Made by a program: the position numbers and the translations under genes | Origin: Janthinobacterium sp. TND4EL3 | GTDB taxonomy: Bacteria > Pseudomonadota > Gammaproteobacteria > Burkholderiales > Burkholderiaceae_D | Assembly: GCF_900156175.1 (NCBI RefSeq) | Contig: NZ_FTMV01000016.1 | Coordinates: 88,525 to 152,524 of the forward strand | Direction of reading: 5' to 3' | Length of the DNA stretch: 64,000 nucleotides | Part shown: positions 1-9,831 of the stretch, piece after piece | Layout of the letters: the number at the start of each line of letters is the position of its first letter | How positions within the stretch are numbered: the stretch's first letter is position 1 | Notes under the pieces: generated by a model | Told to the model about the DNA's origin: nothing | The model's database searches: none | The model's input: only the letters and a program-made list of their open reading frames with translations

Positions 1-126
1 GGACAAGAAGTAATCAGATGCATGGCGATGGGCGGCGATGCTGCCCATACGCCTCACTGCATGTGTTTTTGATATCGAATCTGTGTCATTCGCAGCATAG
101 TTCTGCCAGCAAGGGGCGGCTCGGGG

Positions 127-132
127 TACAAT
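127..132 (+). promoter_or_regulatory. possible -10 element upstream of rimO
   Basis: A TACAAT hexamer lies about 37 bases before the rimO ATG. No convincing -35 hexamer is visible (TTCTGC at 101-106 is too far and weak). The rest of the first 168 bases shows no gene. Confidence 0.25.
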
Positions 133-168
133 AGCCGATTCGCCTCACCATTTTACTAGCTGCCAACT

Positions 169-1581
169 ATGTCTGAAATTCACCGTATTCCCGTTCCTTC
201 CGCCCAGCCCGAGGCCATGCTGGCCATGCCAGGTGCGGCGCCGAAAGTGGGCTTTGTCTCGCTCGGCTGCCCGAAAGCGCTGGTCGATTCCGAACAAATC
301 CTGACCCAGCTGCGCGCCGAAGGCTACGAAACGGCGAAATCCTATGCTGGCGCCGATCTGGTGATCGTCAATACCTGCGGTTTCATCGATGCTGCCGTGC
401 AAGAGTCGCTCGACGCCATCGGCGAAGCGCTGGCCGAAAACGGCAAGGTGATCGTCACCGGCTGCCTGGGCGCCAAGAAAGATGCTGCCGGCGACGACAT
501 CATCATGAAGGTGCACCCGAAAGTGCTGTCCGTCACGGGCCCGCACGCGCTGGCCGAAGTGATGGATTCCGTCCATTTGCACCTGCCGAAACCGCATGCG
601 CCGTTCCTCGACCTGGTGCCGCCGCAAGGCGTCAAGCTGACGCCGAAGCACTACGCCTACCTGAAGATTTCCGAAGGCTGCAACCACCGTTGCAGTTTCT
701 GCATCATCCCGTCCATGCGCGGCGACCTCGTCTCGCGCCCGATCGGTGAGCTGATGATGGAAGCGGAAAACCTGTTCAAGTCCGGCGTCAAGGAATTGCT
801 GGTCATTTCGCAAGACACTTCGGCCTATGGCGTGGACGTGAAATTCCGCTCCGGCTTCTGGAACGGCCGTCCCGTGAAGACGCACATGACGCAGCTGACG
901 GAAGCGCTGGGCGAGCTGGCCAAGTCCTACGGCGCCTGGGTGCGCCTGCACTACGTCTATCCGTATCCGCACGTGGACCAGATCATCCCGATGATGAGCG
1001 GCGGCCACATCCTGCCTTACCTCGATATCCCGATGCAGCATGCGCATCCTGACGTATTGAAGCGCATGAAGCGCCCGGCCAGCGGCGAGAAGAACTTGGA
1101 CCGCATCCAGGCTTGGCGCGCCATCAATCCGGACCTGACCATCCGCTCGACCTTCATCGCCGGTTTCCCTGGCGAAACGGAAGCGGAATTCGAGTACCTG
1201 CTCGATTTCCTCAAGGAAGCGCAGATCGACCGCCTCGGCTGCTTTGCCTATTCCCCGGTGGAAGGCGCGACGGCCAACGAAATCGCCAACCCCGTGCCGG
1301 AAGAAGTGCGCGAAGAGCGCCGCGGCCGCGTGATGCTGCTGCAGGAAGAAATTTCCAAGAAGCGTCTGCAAGCCAAGGTCGGCAAGACCGTGCGCGTGCT
1401 CATCGATGAAGTCACCCGCTCGGGCGGCGTGGGCCGTTCCAGCGCCGATGCGCCGGAAATCGACGGCGTCGTGTATGTGAAGCCGCCGTTCGAGCCGCAC
1501 CGCAAGCTGGCGGTGGGCCAGTTCGTTGACGTGACCATTACGTCGGCCGACGCGCACGACTTGTGGGGCGCCGCCGAATAA
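169..1581 (+). CDS. rimO: ribosomal protein S12 methylthiotransferase RimO
   Basis: RimO is a cytoplasmic radical-SAM enzyme that adds a methylthio group to an aspartate of ribosomal protein S12. The 470-residue protein has the family's three-part build. An N-terminal UPF0004 domain carries cysteines C34, C70 and C99 for the auxiliary cluster. The radical-SAM core has the CNHRCSFC motif (C171, C175, C178). A C-terminal TRAM domain covers roughly residues 400-465. The context [12 protein letters not shown] at residues 31-42 is typical of RimO rather than MiaB. Length is slightly above E. coli RimO (441 aa) because of an N-terminal extension of about 20 residues; the ATG at 169 is the first in frame. 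It is followed by a clear terminator, so it is probably monocistronic. Confidence 0.96.
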   Translation: MSEIHRIPVPSAQPEAMLAMPGAAPKVGFVSLGCPKALVDSEQILTQLRAEGYETAKSYAGADLVIVNTCGFIDAAVQESLDAIGEALAENGKVIVTGCLGAKKDAAGDDIIMKVHPKVLSVTGPHALAEVMDSVHLHLPKPHAPFLDLVPPQGVKLTPKHYAYLKISEGCNHRCSFCIIPSMRGDLVSRPIGELMMEAENLFKSGVKELLVISQDTSAYGVDVKFRSGFWNGRPVKTHMTQLTEALGELAKSYGAWVRLHYVYPYPHVDQIIPMMSGGHILPYLDIPMQHAHPDVLKRMKRPASGEKNLDRIQAWRAINPDLTIRSTFIAGFPGETEAEFEYLLDFLKEAQIDRLGCFAYSPVEGATANEIANPVPEEVREERRGRVMLLQEEISKKRLQAKVGKTVRVLIDEVTRSGGVGRSSADAPEIDGVVYVKPPFEPHRKLAVGQFVDVTITSADAHDLWGAAE

Positions 1582-1646
1582 AAGTTTTATGCAGGTGTAA
1601 CACTCTGTCATACGTACGGCAGGCAAGGGCATAAGCCCTTACAATC

Positions 1647-1680
1647 AAGGCGGACCAGCAGTTGCTGGGCCGCCTTTTTT
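1647..1680 (+). terminator. rho-independent terminator after rimO
   Basis: A GC-rich stem (GGCGG-CCAGCA paired with CTGG-CCGCC, four-base loop) is followed by a run of six Ts. It lies between rimO and metC and separates the two genes transcriptionally. Confidence 0.85.
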
Positions 1681-1696
1681 ATTTGCCGACGATGCC

Positions 1697-2863
1697 ATGA
1701 CCACACCCAAATCCCCGCAGACCGCGCTGATCCACAGCGATTACCAGGCGCCGCAAGGCTTTGCCGCGTTTCCCAACGCCATCCACCACGCTTCGACCGT
1801 GCTGTTCAAGGACGTGGCGGCCATGCGTTCGGGCGACTGGAAAGAGAAGAGCGCCTACACCTACGGCTTGCACGGCACGCCCACCACGTTCACGCTGGAA
1901 GCGCGGCTGGCCGCGATCGAAGGGGGAAATTACTGCCTGCTGGCGCCGTCGGGCCTGGCGGCCATCGCCATGGCGGACTTTGCCCTGCTGAAAACGGGCG
2001 ACGACGTGCTATTGCCGGAAAACATCTACAACCCGAACCGCGAACTGGGACGCTGGCTGGCGCAGGATTTCGGCATCACGGCCCGCTACTATGATCCGCT
2101 CATCGGCGCCGGCATCGCGGCATTGATCCAGGACAATACCAAGCTCATCTGGACAGAAGCACCGGGTTCCGTGACGATGGAAGTGCCGGACTTGCCCGCC
2201 ATCTGCGCGGCAGCCCATGCGCGCGGCGTGCTCGTCGCTTTGGACAATACCTGGTCGGCCGGCCTGGCCCTGCGCGGCTTCGACCTGGGCGTGGACATCA
2301 TCATGCAGGCGCTGACGAAATACCAGTCGGGCGGCTCCGACGTGCTGATGGGCGCGCTCATCACGCGCGAACGGGCGCTGCACGACCGCCTGGCGCAGGC
2401 GCACATGCGTCTGGGCATGGGCGTGGGCGCGGACGACGCCTACCTGGTGCTGCGCGGCTTGCCGACCATGAAGCTGCGTTTCGACGCCCACGACAGGGGC
2501 GCACGCACGGTGGCCGCCTGGCTCAAGGGCCGGCCGGAGATCGCCACGGTGCTGCATCCGGCCTTTGATGATTGCCCCGGCCACGCCATCTGGCAGCGCG
2601 ATTTCACGGGCGCGGGCGGCCTGTTTTCCGTGCTGTTCGATGCCCGCTACACGGAGGCGCAGACGGACCGCTTCGTCGATGCCTTGCAATTGTTCAAGAT
2701 TGGTTACAGCTGGGGCGGCGCGAACAGCCTGGTGATGCCGTATCGCATCGCCGCCATGCGCAAGGGCTGGCCGCTGCCGGGCCAGCTGGTGCGCCTGAAC
2801 GTGGGGCTGGAAGAGCCGCAGGACTTGATTGCCGATATCGAACGGGCGTTCGCGGCGATGTAG
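1697..2863 (+). CDS. metC: cystathionine beta-lyase
   Basis: This is a PLP-dependent enzyme of the Cys/Met metabolism family. MetC cleaves cystathionine to homocysteine, pyruvate and ammonia in methionine synthesis. The 388-residue length fits. The PLP-binding lysine is K208 in QALTKYQSGGSD, and the cofactor-pyridine aspartate is D183 in ALDNTWSAG. The N-terminal YTYGLHGTPT stretch (residues 54-63) fits the substrate and phosphate-binding region of MetC. Cystathionine gamma-synthase or gamma-lyase share the fold, but the spacing and the SDVLMGA context favour the beta-lyase. It starts 17 bases after the rimO terminator. Confidence 0.9.
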   Translation: MTTPKSPQTALIHSDYQAPQGFAAFPNAIHHASTVLFKDVAAMRSGDWKEKSAYTYGLHGTPTTFTLEARLAAIEGGNYCLLAPSGLAAIAMADFALLKTGDDVLLPENIYNPNRELGRWLAQDFGITARYYDPLIGAGIAALIQDNTKLIWTEAPGSVTMEVPDLPAICAAAHARGVLVALDNTWSAGLALRGFDLGVDIIMQALTKYQSGGSDVLMGALITRERALHDRLAQAHMRLGMGVGADDAYLVLRGLPTMKLRFDAHDRGARTVAAWLKGRPEIATVLHPAFDDCPGHAIWQRDFTGAGGLFSVLFDARYTEAQTDRFVDALQLFKIGYSWGGANSLVMPYRIAAMRKGWPLPGQLVRLNVGLEEPQDLIADIERAFAAM

Positions 2864-2896
2864 CGGCGGCAGGCGCGAGCCTGCCGCGCATGCTGT

Positions 2897-3259
2897 TTAC
2901 ATCGGTACGGGGCTGTTGTTGTTCAGGTCGATGAAACCGCGCAGCAAACGATACGCTTTCCACAGCCACGCCACGCCCCAGACGACGAAGGCCAGCGGAA
3001 TGCCGATGATGGTGACCCACAGCACGGCGCCGAGGACGACCCAGGCCACATACCACCAGAAGGAACGGATCATCCAGCCGTGATGGCTGTATACGAAGGT
3101 CCCGGCCGCCTCGTCCCGCTTCACGTAATTGATGATGAGCGGAATGAAGGAAAACGCGCCCAGCGAAAACACGAAGCTGGCGCCATGTATCAGGTACAGC
3201 CACCAGGCCAGATTCTTGGTCTGCTGGAGCTGGGTATCGAATGTAATATCTTGTGGCAT
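2897..3259 (-). CDS. small membrane protein, DUF4870-like
   Basis: A 120-residue protein with about three hydrophobic segments (roughly residues 17-45, 63-85 and 85-105). The arrangement of a short polar N-terminus, WWLYLIHG and a FIPLIINYVKRD loop matches the DUF4870/Tic20-like small membrane proteins common in Burkholderiales, which have no established biochemical role. The ATG at 3259 is supported by a strong AGGAGG six bases upstream on the minus strand. It is convergent with metC and divergent from the hydrolase gene that follows. Confidence 0.75.
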   Translation of the reverse strand: MPQDITFDTQLQQTKNLAWWLYLIHGASFVFSLGAFSFIPLIINYVKRDEAAGTFVYSHHGWMIRSFWWYVAWVVLGAVLWVTIIGIPLAFVVWGVAWLWKAYRLLRGFIDLNNNSPVPM

Positions 3260-3342
3260 GAAGCCTCCTGTCGTTGCTCAATTTTTAATTGTAACAAGCA
3301 TGGCGGCGAGGGGGCGCAGTCCACGCAAAAAGGCAGAATATA

Positions 3343-5226
3343 TTGTTGAAAAGAAATCAATATCCCGCCCTGGCCGCGCGTGCCGGGCTCTGGCTGCGCC
3401 GCGCCTTGCCGGCCATGCTGCTGTGCTGTGCCACGGCGGCGCATGCCGCCGGCGCCCCCCTGGCGGCCGAGATGGCCGCCGGCTTGAAGGAAGAGGGCCT
3501 GGCGGGCGCCGTCTGGAGTGAAGTCTTGCCGGATGGCACAGTCAAAGTCGGCGCCTCCGGCCTGCGCGATGCCGCCAAGCAAGTACCCATGCAGGCCGAT
3601 ACGCGCGTGCAGGTGGGTTCCGTGGGCAAGGTGGCGCTGGCGCTGGGCGTGCTGCGCCTGGTCAGCGAAGACCGGCTCACGCTCGATACGCCCTTGCAGC
3701 AGGTGCTGCCGGAACTGGCGCTGAGAAATCCATGGCTGGCCAGCGACCCCGTGCGCATCCGCCACCTGCTGGCGCACACTTCCGGCCTGGACAACGCCCG
3801 CTTCTGGCAGGCGTTCAGCCTGCACCCGGCGCCGGACACGCCGTTGGCCGACGCCTTTGACGGCGGCGGCAATCTGCTGCGCGTGCGCACCCGGCCCGGC
3901 AGCCGCTATGCCTATTCGAACATGGGCTATGGCTTGCTGGGCATGGTGATCGAGAAGGTTACGGGGCAGCCGTACGAGCGCTACCTCGACGCGCAGCTGC
4001 TGCAGCCGCTGGGCATGGCGGACAGCACGTTTGCCTTTGTCACCCAAATGAGCACGCAGGCGGGCACGCAGGCCGACCCGCGCCTGGCCATGGGCTACTT
4101 CGAGCATGGCGTGGCGCAGCCTGCCGTGCCCCAGTACCTGCGTCCGGCCGCCCAATTTACCACCACGGCCGCCGACATGGGCAAGCTGGCGCAGTTTTTA
4201 ATGGGCGACGGCACGCTGCAGGGCAGTCAATTCATCGACCTGGCCCTGATGGGCGCCTTGTCCGAGCCGGCCGGCACGGACGCGGCGCAGGCGGGCCTGG
4301 CAATGGGCCACGGCCTGGCGCTGGCCGTGCGCGACCGCCACAATGTGGTCGGCGCCTGCCACCCGGGCACGGCCGTGGGTTTTCGCGCCATGCTGTGCAT
4401 CTACCCTGAACAGGACAGCGCCTTTTTCGTGGCCTTCAACACGGATGCCGAGCACGCCGACTATGAACGCTTCAACCGCCTGCTGCTGCGCGACCTGGAA
4501 CTGCCGCTGCGCGCGCCGGCCCCGCGCGGCACGCCCGCGCCCACGGTGGAAAACTGGCAGGGCGTGTACCTGCCGTCGCCCGGCGCCATGGCCAGCATGG
4601 CCTGGATCGACGCCGTCTTCGGTTTTACGCGCGTCAAATGGGATGGCGAGTCGCTGTTCCTGATTCCGTTCCAGGGCGAGCCGCGCGAGCTGGAACCGGT
4701 GGGCGGCTTGCTGTTCCGCGCCAGCGACCGCAGCACCGCGTCGCACGTGCTGATGCAGGAAGATGGCAAGCACATCCTCAGCGACGGCTTGCGCAGCTAT
4801 GAGCGCGCTTCGATGCTGCGCATGCTGGTGCTGTGGGGCAGCCTGGCGCTGGGCGCGGCCGGTTTGCTGTACGTGCTGCTCGTCGGCGCGTACCGGGCTG
4901 CGCGGCGTACCCTGGGGCGGGGCGACCACCTGTTCGTGCCCCTCTTGTCGCTGCTGGCGCTGCTGCTGCCGCTGCCGTTTTTCTATTTCCAGTCCTACCT
5001 GCGCCTGGGCGACGTGACGCTCGCCAGCGTGCTGCTGGCCCTGGCGACAGGTGCGCTGCCGCTGGCCATGGCGTACGGCCTGGCGCGCTGCTGGCGCAGC
5101 TTCGGCGCGGCGGCCGAGACGGGCACATTGGCGAAATGGGATTGGGTGGCCTTGCTGGCGGCGCTGCAGCTGCTGCTGGTGCTGGCCTGGTGGGGCTTGC
5201 TGCCGTTGCGGATGTGGCAGCTGTAG
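3343..5226 (+). CDS. beta-lactamase-fold serine hydrolase with C-terminal membrane domain
   Basis: A 627-residue class C beta-lactamase/PBP4*-type hydrolase. The serine motif is SVGK at 93-96, the second motif is YSN at 191-193, and the third is HPG at 340-342 in place of KTG. The HxG form is typical of esterases and D-aminopeptidases of this fold rather than true beta-lactamases. An N-terminal signal-like segment (residues 15-36, ending AAHA) exports the catalytic domain. Four hydrophobic stretches between about residues 485 and 627 form a membrane domain, so the enzyme is probably anchored with its active site in the periplasm. The start is a TTG (followed by another TTG) preceded by AAAAAGGCAG; no better in-frame ATG lies before the signal sequence. 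Substrate unknown; peptidoglycan fragments or esters are candidates. Confidence 0.82.
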   Translation: MLKRNQYPALAARAGLWLRRALPAMLLCCATAAHAAGAPLAAEMAAGLKEEGLAGAVWSEVLPDGTVKVGASGLRDAAKQVPMQADTRVQVGSVGKVALALGVLRLVSEDRLTLDTPLQQVLPELALRNPWLASDPVRIRHLLAHTSGLDNARFWQAFSLHPAPDTPLADAFDGGGNLLRVRTRPGSRYAYSNMGYGLLGMVIEKVTGQPYERYLDAQLLQPLGMADSTFAFVTQMSTQAGTQADPRLAMGYFEHGVAQPAVPQYLRPAAQFTTTAADMGKLAQFLMGDGTLQGSQFIDLALMGALSEPAGTDAAQAGLAMGHGLALAVRDRHNVVGACHPGTAVGFRAMLCIYPEQDSAFFVAFNTDAEHADYERFNRLLLRDLELPLRAPAPRGTPAPTVENWQGVYLPSPGAMASMAWIDAVFGFTRVKWDGESLFLIPFQGEPRELEPVGGLLFRASDRSTASHVLMQEDGKHILSDGLRSYERASMLRMLVLWGSLALGAAGLLYVLLVGAYRAARRTLGRGDHLFVPLLSLLALLLPLPFFYFQSYLRLGDVTLASVLLALATGALPLAMAYGLARCWRSFGAAAETGTLAKWDWVALLAALQLLLVLAWWGLLPLRMWQL

Positions 5227-5238
5227 GGAGGCAGGAAG

Positions 5239-5264
5239 GGGGCATGGCCGCCTGGCCATGCCCC
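5239..5264. terminator. bidirectional hairpin between convergent genes
   Basis: A perfect 11-bp stem (GGGGCATGGCC / GGCCATGCCCC) with loop GCCT sits in the 45-bp gap between the convergent hydrolase gene and serB. It lacks a T run on either side, so termination efficiency is uncertain. Confidence 0.6.
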
Positions 5265-5271
5265 GGCAGGA

Positions 5272-6138
5272 TCAGCTCAGGATATTCAGGATGCCATCGA
5301 GGCCCACGAAGTTCAGCGCCACGTCCGCCTGCGAGCGCACCACGGGCTTGGCGCGGAAGGCCACGGACAGGCCGGCGATGCCCATCATCTTCAGGTCGTT
5401 GGCGCCGTCGCCCATGACGATGGCTTGCGATGGCGCAATCCCCATCTCGGCGCACACGCGCTCCACCGTGCGCTGCTTTTCCTCGGCGTCGACGATGCCC
5501 CCCAACACTTTGCCCGTCAGCTTGCCGTCGACGATTTCCAGCGCGTTCGCGTGCGTGTAGTCGAGGCCCAGGCGCTGTTTCAGGCGCTCGGTGAAGAAGG
5601 TAAAGCCGCCCGACACCAGCAGCGTCTTCAGGCCGGCCTTTTGCACGGCCGCCAGCATGGTTTCCGCGCCCGGCGACAGTTTCAGGCGTTCGTCGTAGAC
5701 GCGCTGCAGGGCCGACGCGTCGAGGCCTTCAAGCAGGGCCACGCGCTGCGTCAGGCTGGCCGCAAAATCGAGCTCGCCCCGCATGGCCGCTTCCGTGATG
5801 GCCGCCACCTGCGGCTTCAAGCCCTGCATGTCGGCGATTTCATCGATGCACTCGATGGTGATCAGGGTCGAATCCATGTCCATCGCCACGAGCTTGAATT
5901 CACTGAGCTCGCGCTGGCCCATCATGTAGGTGGCGTCCAGCTGCGCCGCCTGGGCCGCCACCTCGATGGTGGGGCGCAGCGCGGGCGAATAGGCGATCTG
6001 CTCGCAGCGTACGGCGTTCGGCCCCAGGCGCGTGACGGAGGTCGGCGCGGCCAGGGCGGCAATGCGATCAAGGCGGGCGCTGGCGCCGTCCAGGCCCTGC
6101 AGGATCAGATTCATGGTGATGGTCTTGGTATTGGTCAT
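5272..6138 (-). CDS. serB: phosphoserine phosphatase
   Basis: SerB removes phosphate from L-phosphoserine in the last step of serine synthesis. The HAD catalytic motif is DMDSTLITIECIDE with nucleophile D87 and acid D89; the C-terminal Mg-binding motif is MGDGANDLKMM (about residue 240). An N-terminal region of about 80 residues precedes the HAD domain, as in longer bacterial SerB proteins. Length 288 residues is normal. The ATG at 6138 is used; an alternative in-frame ATG lies eight codons further in. It is transcribed in the same direction as mfd, about 30 bases downstream of the mfd stop, so the two are probably co-transcribed. Confidence 0.95.
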   Translation of the reverse strand: MTNTKTITMNLILQGLDGASARLDRIAALAAPTSVTRLGPNAVRCEQIAYSPALRPTIEVAAQAAQLDATYMMGQRELSEFKLVAMDMDSTLITIECIDEIADMQGLKPQVAAITEAAMRGELDFAASLTQRVALLEGLDASALQRVYDERLKLSPGAETMLAAVQKAGLKTLLVSGGFTFFTERLKQRLGLDYTHANALEIVDGKLTGKVLGGIVDAEEKQRTVERVCAEMGIAPSQAIVMGDGANDLKMMGIAGLSVAFRAKPVVRSQADVALNFVGLDGILNILS

Positions 6139-6169
6139 GGGTCAGGCCTGCATAAATGATATGAATGGT

Positions 6170-9100
6170 CTACACCGTCAATTGCTTGATGGTGGTCTTG
6201 ATCTGTGTCACGCGCGCGGCCAGGTCCGGCATGGCGGCCGTGATTTTCAGCTTGTCCTGGCCATGCAGCTTGATGTGGCGGTTCTTCTGGATCAGGCCGA
6301 TGATGCGCATCGGGTCGATGGGCGGCTTGGCCATGAATTGCAGGGTGGCCGCCTCGCCATGCACGTCGATCTTGACGATGCCCACGGTTTTCGCCGCGAT
6401 GCGCAGGCGGTGCGTCTCGACCAGCGCCTTGACGGCGTCGGGCAGCTTGCCGAAGCGGTCGATCAGCTCTTCCTGGATATCGTCGATCTTCTCTTGCGTG
6501 GCGCAGTTGGCCAGGCGCTTGTAGATCGACAGGCGTTCGTGCACGTCGCCGCAGAAGTCGGCGGGCAGCAGGGCCGGTACGTGCAGGTTGATCTCGGTGG
6601 TCGAGGCCAGCGGCGCGGCCAGGTCCGGCTCCTTGCCGGCCTTCAGCGAGCGCACGGCTTCGTTGAGCATGTCCGAATACAGCTGGAAGCCGATTTCCGT
6701 CATCTCGCCCGACTGGCTCTCGCCCAGCACCTCGCCGGCGCCGCGGATTTCCAGGTCGTGCATGGCCAGGTAGAAGCCGCTGCCCAGTTCTTCCATCTGC
6801 TGGATGGCGTCCAGGCGGCGCTGCGCCAGTTTGGTGAGGCCCTGCACGTCGTGTACCAGCAAATAGGCGTAGGCCTGGTGATGCGAGCGGCCCACGCGGC
6901 CGCGCAGTTGGTGCAGCTGCGCCAGGCCGAACTTGTCGGCGCGGTGCATGATGATGGTGTTCGCCGTCGGCACGTCGATGCCCGTCTCGATGATGGTCGT
7001 GCACAGCAAGATGTTGAAGCGCTGGGCGACGAAGTCGCGCATGACCTTTTCCAGGTCGCGCTCGTGCATCTGGCCGTGCGCCACGGCGATGCGCGCCTCG
7101 GGCAGCAGTTCCGTCAGCATGGCCAGGCGGTTCTGGATGGTTTCCACCTCGTTGTGCAGGAAGTAGATCTGGCCACCGCGCTTGAGTTCGCGCAAACATG
7201 CTTCGCGGATGATGGCTTCGCCTTCGCTGCGCACGAACGTCTTGATCGCCAGGCGCTTTTGCGGCGCCGTGGCGATGATGGAAAAGTCGCGCAAGCCTTC
7301 CAGCGCCATGCCCAGGGTGCGCGGGATCGGCGTGGCCGTCAGGGTCAGCACGTCCACTTCCGCGCGCAAGGCCTTCAAGGCTTCCTTCTGGCGCACGCCG
7401 AACCGGTGTTCTTCGTCGATGATGACGAGGCCCAGGCGCGTGAATTTCACGTCGTCCGACAGCAGCTTGTGCGTGCCGATGACGATGTCGATGGTGCCGT
7501 CGGCCATGCCCTTGAACGCCTGCGTGATCTCCTTGCCGGTGCGGAAGCGCGACAGCTCGGCGATGCGCACGGGCCAGTCGGCGAAGCGGTCGGCGAAGGT
7601 TTGCGCATGCTGCTCGGCCAGCAGGGTGGTGGGTGCCAGGATCGCTACCTGCTTGCCGCCCATGACGGCGATGAAGGCGGCGCGCAGCGCCACTTCCGTC
7701 TTGCCGAAGCCGACGTCGCCGCACACGAGGCGGTCCATCGGTTTACCGGACGTCATGTCCTTGATGACGTTGTGGATGGCCTCGGCCTGGTCCGGCGTCT
7801 CGTCGAAGCCGAAGCTGTCGGCGAAGCGCTGGTAGTCGTGCGACGAGAATTCGAAGGAGTGGCCCTGGCGCAGCGCGCGGCGCGCATACAGGTTGAGCAG
7901 CTCAGCGGCCGTGTCGCGCACCTGTTCGGCCGCGCGTTTCTTGGCTTTTTCCCACTGGCCCGAGCCGAGCGAGTGCAGCGGCGCGTCTTCCGGCGAGGCG
8001 CCCGAATAGCGGGAGATCACATGCAGCTGCGACACGGGCACGTACAGCTTGGTGTCCTTGGCGTATTCGAGGTGCAAAAATTCCGTCTCGCCTTCGCCCA
8101 GGTCCATGCTGGTCAGGCCCATGTAGCGCCCGATGCCGTGGTTGATGTGCACCACGGGGTCGCCGATTTTCAGCTCGGACAGGTCGCGCACCATCGACTC
8201 GACCTGCGTCACGCCTTCCTGTTTCTTGGTGCCGACGCGGCGGCCGGAACCGGCATACAGCTCCGTCTCCGTGATGAAGGCCAGGTTGCCCTCGGGCGTG
8301 AACAGCTCGAAACCGGCGTGCAGCGGCGCCACGCCCAGCATCAGCTTGGCGCTTGATTGCAAGAAGCCGTCGCTGCCTTCCACGGGCGTCAGCTGCAGCT
8401 CGTATTCGCTGAAGTACTGCTGCAGGGTTTCGCGGCGGCCGTTGGTTTCGGCGCAGATCATCACGCGGCGGCCCGCTTGCAGCAGGTAGCTGCGCAGGTT
8501 GGCCAGCGGGTCGTCGGCGCGGCGGTTGACGGCGATGTTGGGAATCGGCGCCGACAGTTCGGACGCCAGGGCATCGTTCGATTTGCTGATCGCCAGGCGC
8601 GGGTAGGGCTTGGCCAGGCCGAAGAACTGCTCGTCGGACAGGAACAGCGTTTCGGGCGGCAGAATCGGCCGCTCGCGGTCGGCCTTCAAAAAGCGGTAGC
8701 GCGACTGGGTATCGGTCCAGAAGCGCCCGATGGCGGCGTCGATCTCGCCCACCAGGGCCAGCGAGGCGTCGGGCGGCAGGTAGTCGAACAGGGTGGCCGT
8801 CTGCTCGAAGAACAGGGGCAGATAATACTCAATGCCGGCCGAGGCGATGCCGCTGCTGATGTCCTTGTAGACGACGGAGCGCGACGGGTCGCCCTCGAAC
8901 TGTTCGCGCCAGCGGTTGCGGAAGGTGGTGCGCGCCGCTTCGTCCATGGGAAATTCGCGGCCCGGCAGCAGCCGCACTTCGTGCACGGGATACAGCGAGC
9001 GCTGCGTGTCGGCGTCGAAGGTGCGGATGGTTTCGATGGTGTCGCCGAACAGGTCCAGACGGTAGGGCAGGGCGGAACCCATGGGGAACAGGTCGAGCAG

Positions 9101-9613
9101 GCCGCCGCGCACCGAGTATTCGCCCGGCGACATCACTTGCGACACATGGCTGTAGCCGGCCAGGGTCAGCTGCGACTTCAGCCGCGCCTCGTCCAGCGTT
9201 TCGCCCTTCTTGAAGAAGAAGGTGTAGGCGGCCAAAAAGGACGGCGGCGCCAGGCGCACCAGTGCCGTGGTGGCCGGCACGATCAGCACGTCGCACTGGC
9301 GCGACTGGATTTCGTGCAGGGTGGCCAGGCGCTCCGAGACCAGGTCCTGGTGCGGCGAAAAGGCGTCGTAGGGCAGGGTTTCCCAGTCTGGCAGCAGATG
9401 GCAGCGCAGTTCCTTGCCGCCAAACCAGGGGATTTCATCGAGCAGGCGCTGGCCGTCGCTGGCCTGCGCCACCACCACGGCCAGCATCTGGCCCCGCGCT
9501 TTCAAGGCCAAAGCGGCCAGCGCCAGGGCATAGGCGTCGGATGAACCATACAGGGCGGGCAGCGCGTAGCGGTTGCCGGGCTTGGGGAGGGCTTTTGTTA
9601 AGTCTAAGGACAT
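6170..9613 (-). CDS. mfd: transcription-repair coupling factor Mfd
   Basis: Mfd is a DNA translocase that removes RNA polymerase stalled at lesions and recruits UvrA. The 1147-residue length matches E. coli Mfd (1148). The N-terminal UvrB-like region is followed by the RNA-polymerase-interacting domain (around residues 470-545), then the RecG-like translocase with Walker A GDVGFGKTE (near residue 632) and the DEAH-type box DEEHR. The C-terminal TRCF domain covers about the last 150 residues. ATG at 9613 begins MSLDLTKALPKPG. Here mfd is preceded on the same strand by a 5'-nucleotidase gene rather than being divergent from ispD, the neighbour seen in many betaproteobacteria. Confidence 0.97.
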   Translation of the reverse strand: MSLDLTKALPKPGNRYALPALYGSSDAYALALAALALKARGQMLAVVVAQASDGQRLLDEIPWFGGKELRCHLLPDWETLPYDAFSPHQDLVSERLATLHEIQSRQCDVLIVPATTALVRLAPPSFLAAYTFFFKKGETLDEARLKSQLTLAGYSHVSQVMSPGEYSVRGGLLDLFPMGSALPYRLDLFGDTIETIRTFDADTQRSLYPVHEVRLLPGREFPMDEAARTTFRNRWREQFEGDPSRSVVYKDISSGIASAGIEYYLPLFFEQTATLFDYLPPDASLALVGEIDAAIGRFWTDTQSRYRFLKADRERPILPPETLFLSDEQFFGLAKPYPRLAISKSNDALASELSAPIPNIAVNRRADDPLANLRSYLLQAGRRVMICAETNGRRETLQQYFSEYELQLTPVEGSDGFLQSSAKLMLGVAPLHAGFELFTPEGNLAFITETELYAGSGRRVGTKKQEGVTQVESMVRDLSELKIGDPVVHINHGIGRYMGLTSMDLGEGETEFLHLEYAKDTKLYVPVSQLHVISRYSGASPEDAPLHSLGSGQWEKAKKRAAEQVRDTAAELLNLYARRALRQGHSFEFSSHDYQRFADSFGFDETPDQAEAIHNVIKDMTSGKPMDRLVCGDVGFGKTEVALRAAFIAVMGGKQVAILAPTTLLAEQHAQTFADRFADWPVRIAELSRFRTGKEITQAFKGMADGTIDIVIGTHKLLSDDVKFTRLGLVIIDEEHRFGVRQKEALKALRAEVDVLTLTATPIPRTLGMALEGLRDFSIIATAPQKRLAIKTFVRSEGEAIIREACLRELKRGGQIYFLHNEVETIQNRLAMLTELLPEARIAVAHGQMHERDLEKVMRDFVAQRFNILLCTTIIETGIDVPTANTIIMHRADKFGLAQLHQLRGRVGRSHHQAYAYLLVHDVQGLTKLAQRRLDAIQQMEELGSGFYLAMHDLEIRGAGEVLGESQSGEMTEIGFQLYSDMLNEAVRSLKAGKEPDLAAPLASTTEINLHVPALLPADFCGDVHERLSIYKRLANCATQEKIDDIQEELIDRFGKLPDAVKALVETHRLRIAAKTVGIVKIDVHGEAATLQFMAKPPIDPMRIIGLIQKNRHIKLHGQDKLKITAAMPDLAARVTQIKTTIKQLTV

Positions 9614-9762
9614 GCAGGCGATGACACTAGTGGCAGAGGCAGTTGAGTGGAACAGCTGTGATGCGCGCCGCGCCGCCAGTGACGGCGCTGACAGGCGAGA
9701 TTATAGACCATCGCCCGCACCTCCGCGCTTGAGAAAACCGTCGCGAGCGGCAGCGATTTGTG

Positions 9763-9831
9763 GTCAAGAAGCGCAGCCGTACGCTAGTACGGTGAGCATC
9801 GCAGGCCGCAAGGCGCGACGCGCAGCAGGTT
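9763..9831. repeat. REP-like palindromic intergenic element
   Basis: Directly after the nucleotidase stop codon lies a segment with a perfect 6-bp inverted repeat CCGTAC-GCTA-GTACGG (9777-9792), flanked by GAAGCGCAG on one side and GTGAGCATCGCAGGCCGCAA on the other. A second hairpin (CAGG-TTTTAT-CCTG, about 9825-9840) runs into the end of the gene. The arrangement of a short GTAC palindrome between these flanks recalls dispersed intergenic repeats I remember from betaproteobacterial genomes; only one copy is visible in this window, so repetitiveness is inferred. Confidence 0.5.

Noticed and set aside
145..1632. 495-codon open frame antisense to rimO
   Set aside because: His/Arg/Gln-rich composition typical of antisense frames in high-GC DNA; rimO on the other strand has full family motifs.
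6032..8356. 774-codon open frame antisense to mfd
   Set aside because: Shadow of mfd; composition (His, Arg, Gln, Val, Asp) and lack of any domain argue against coding.
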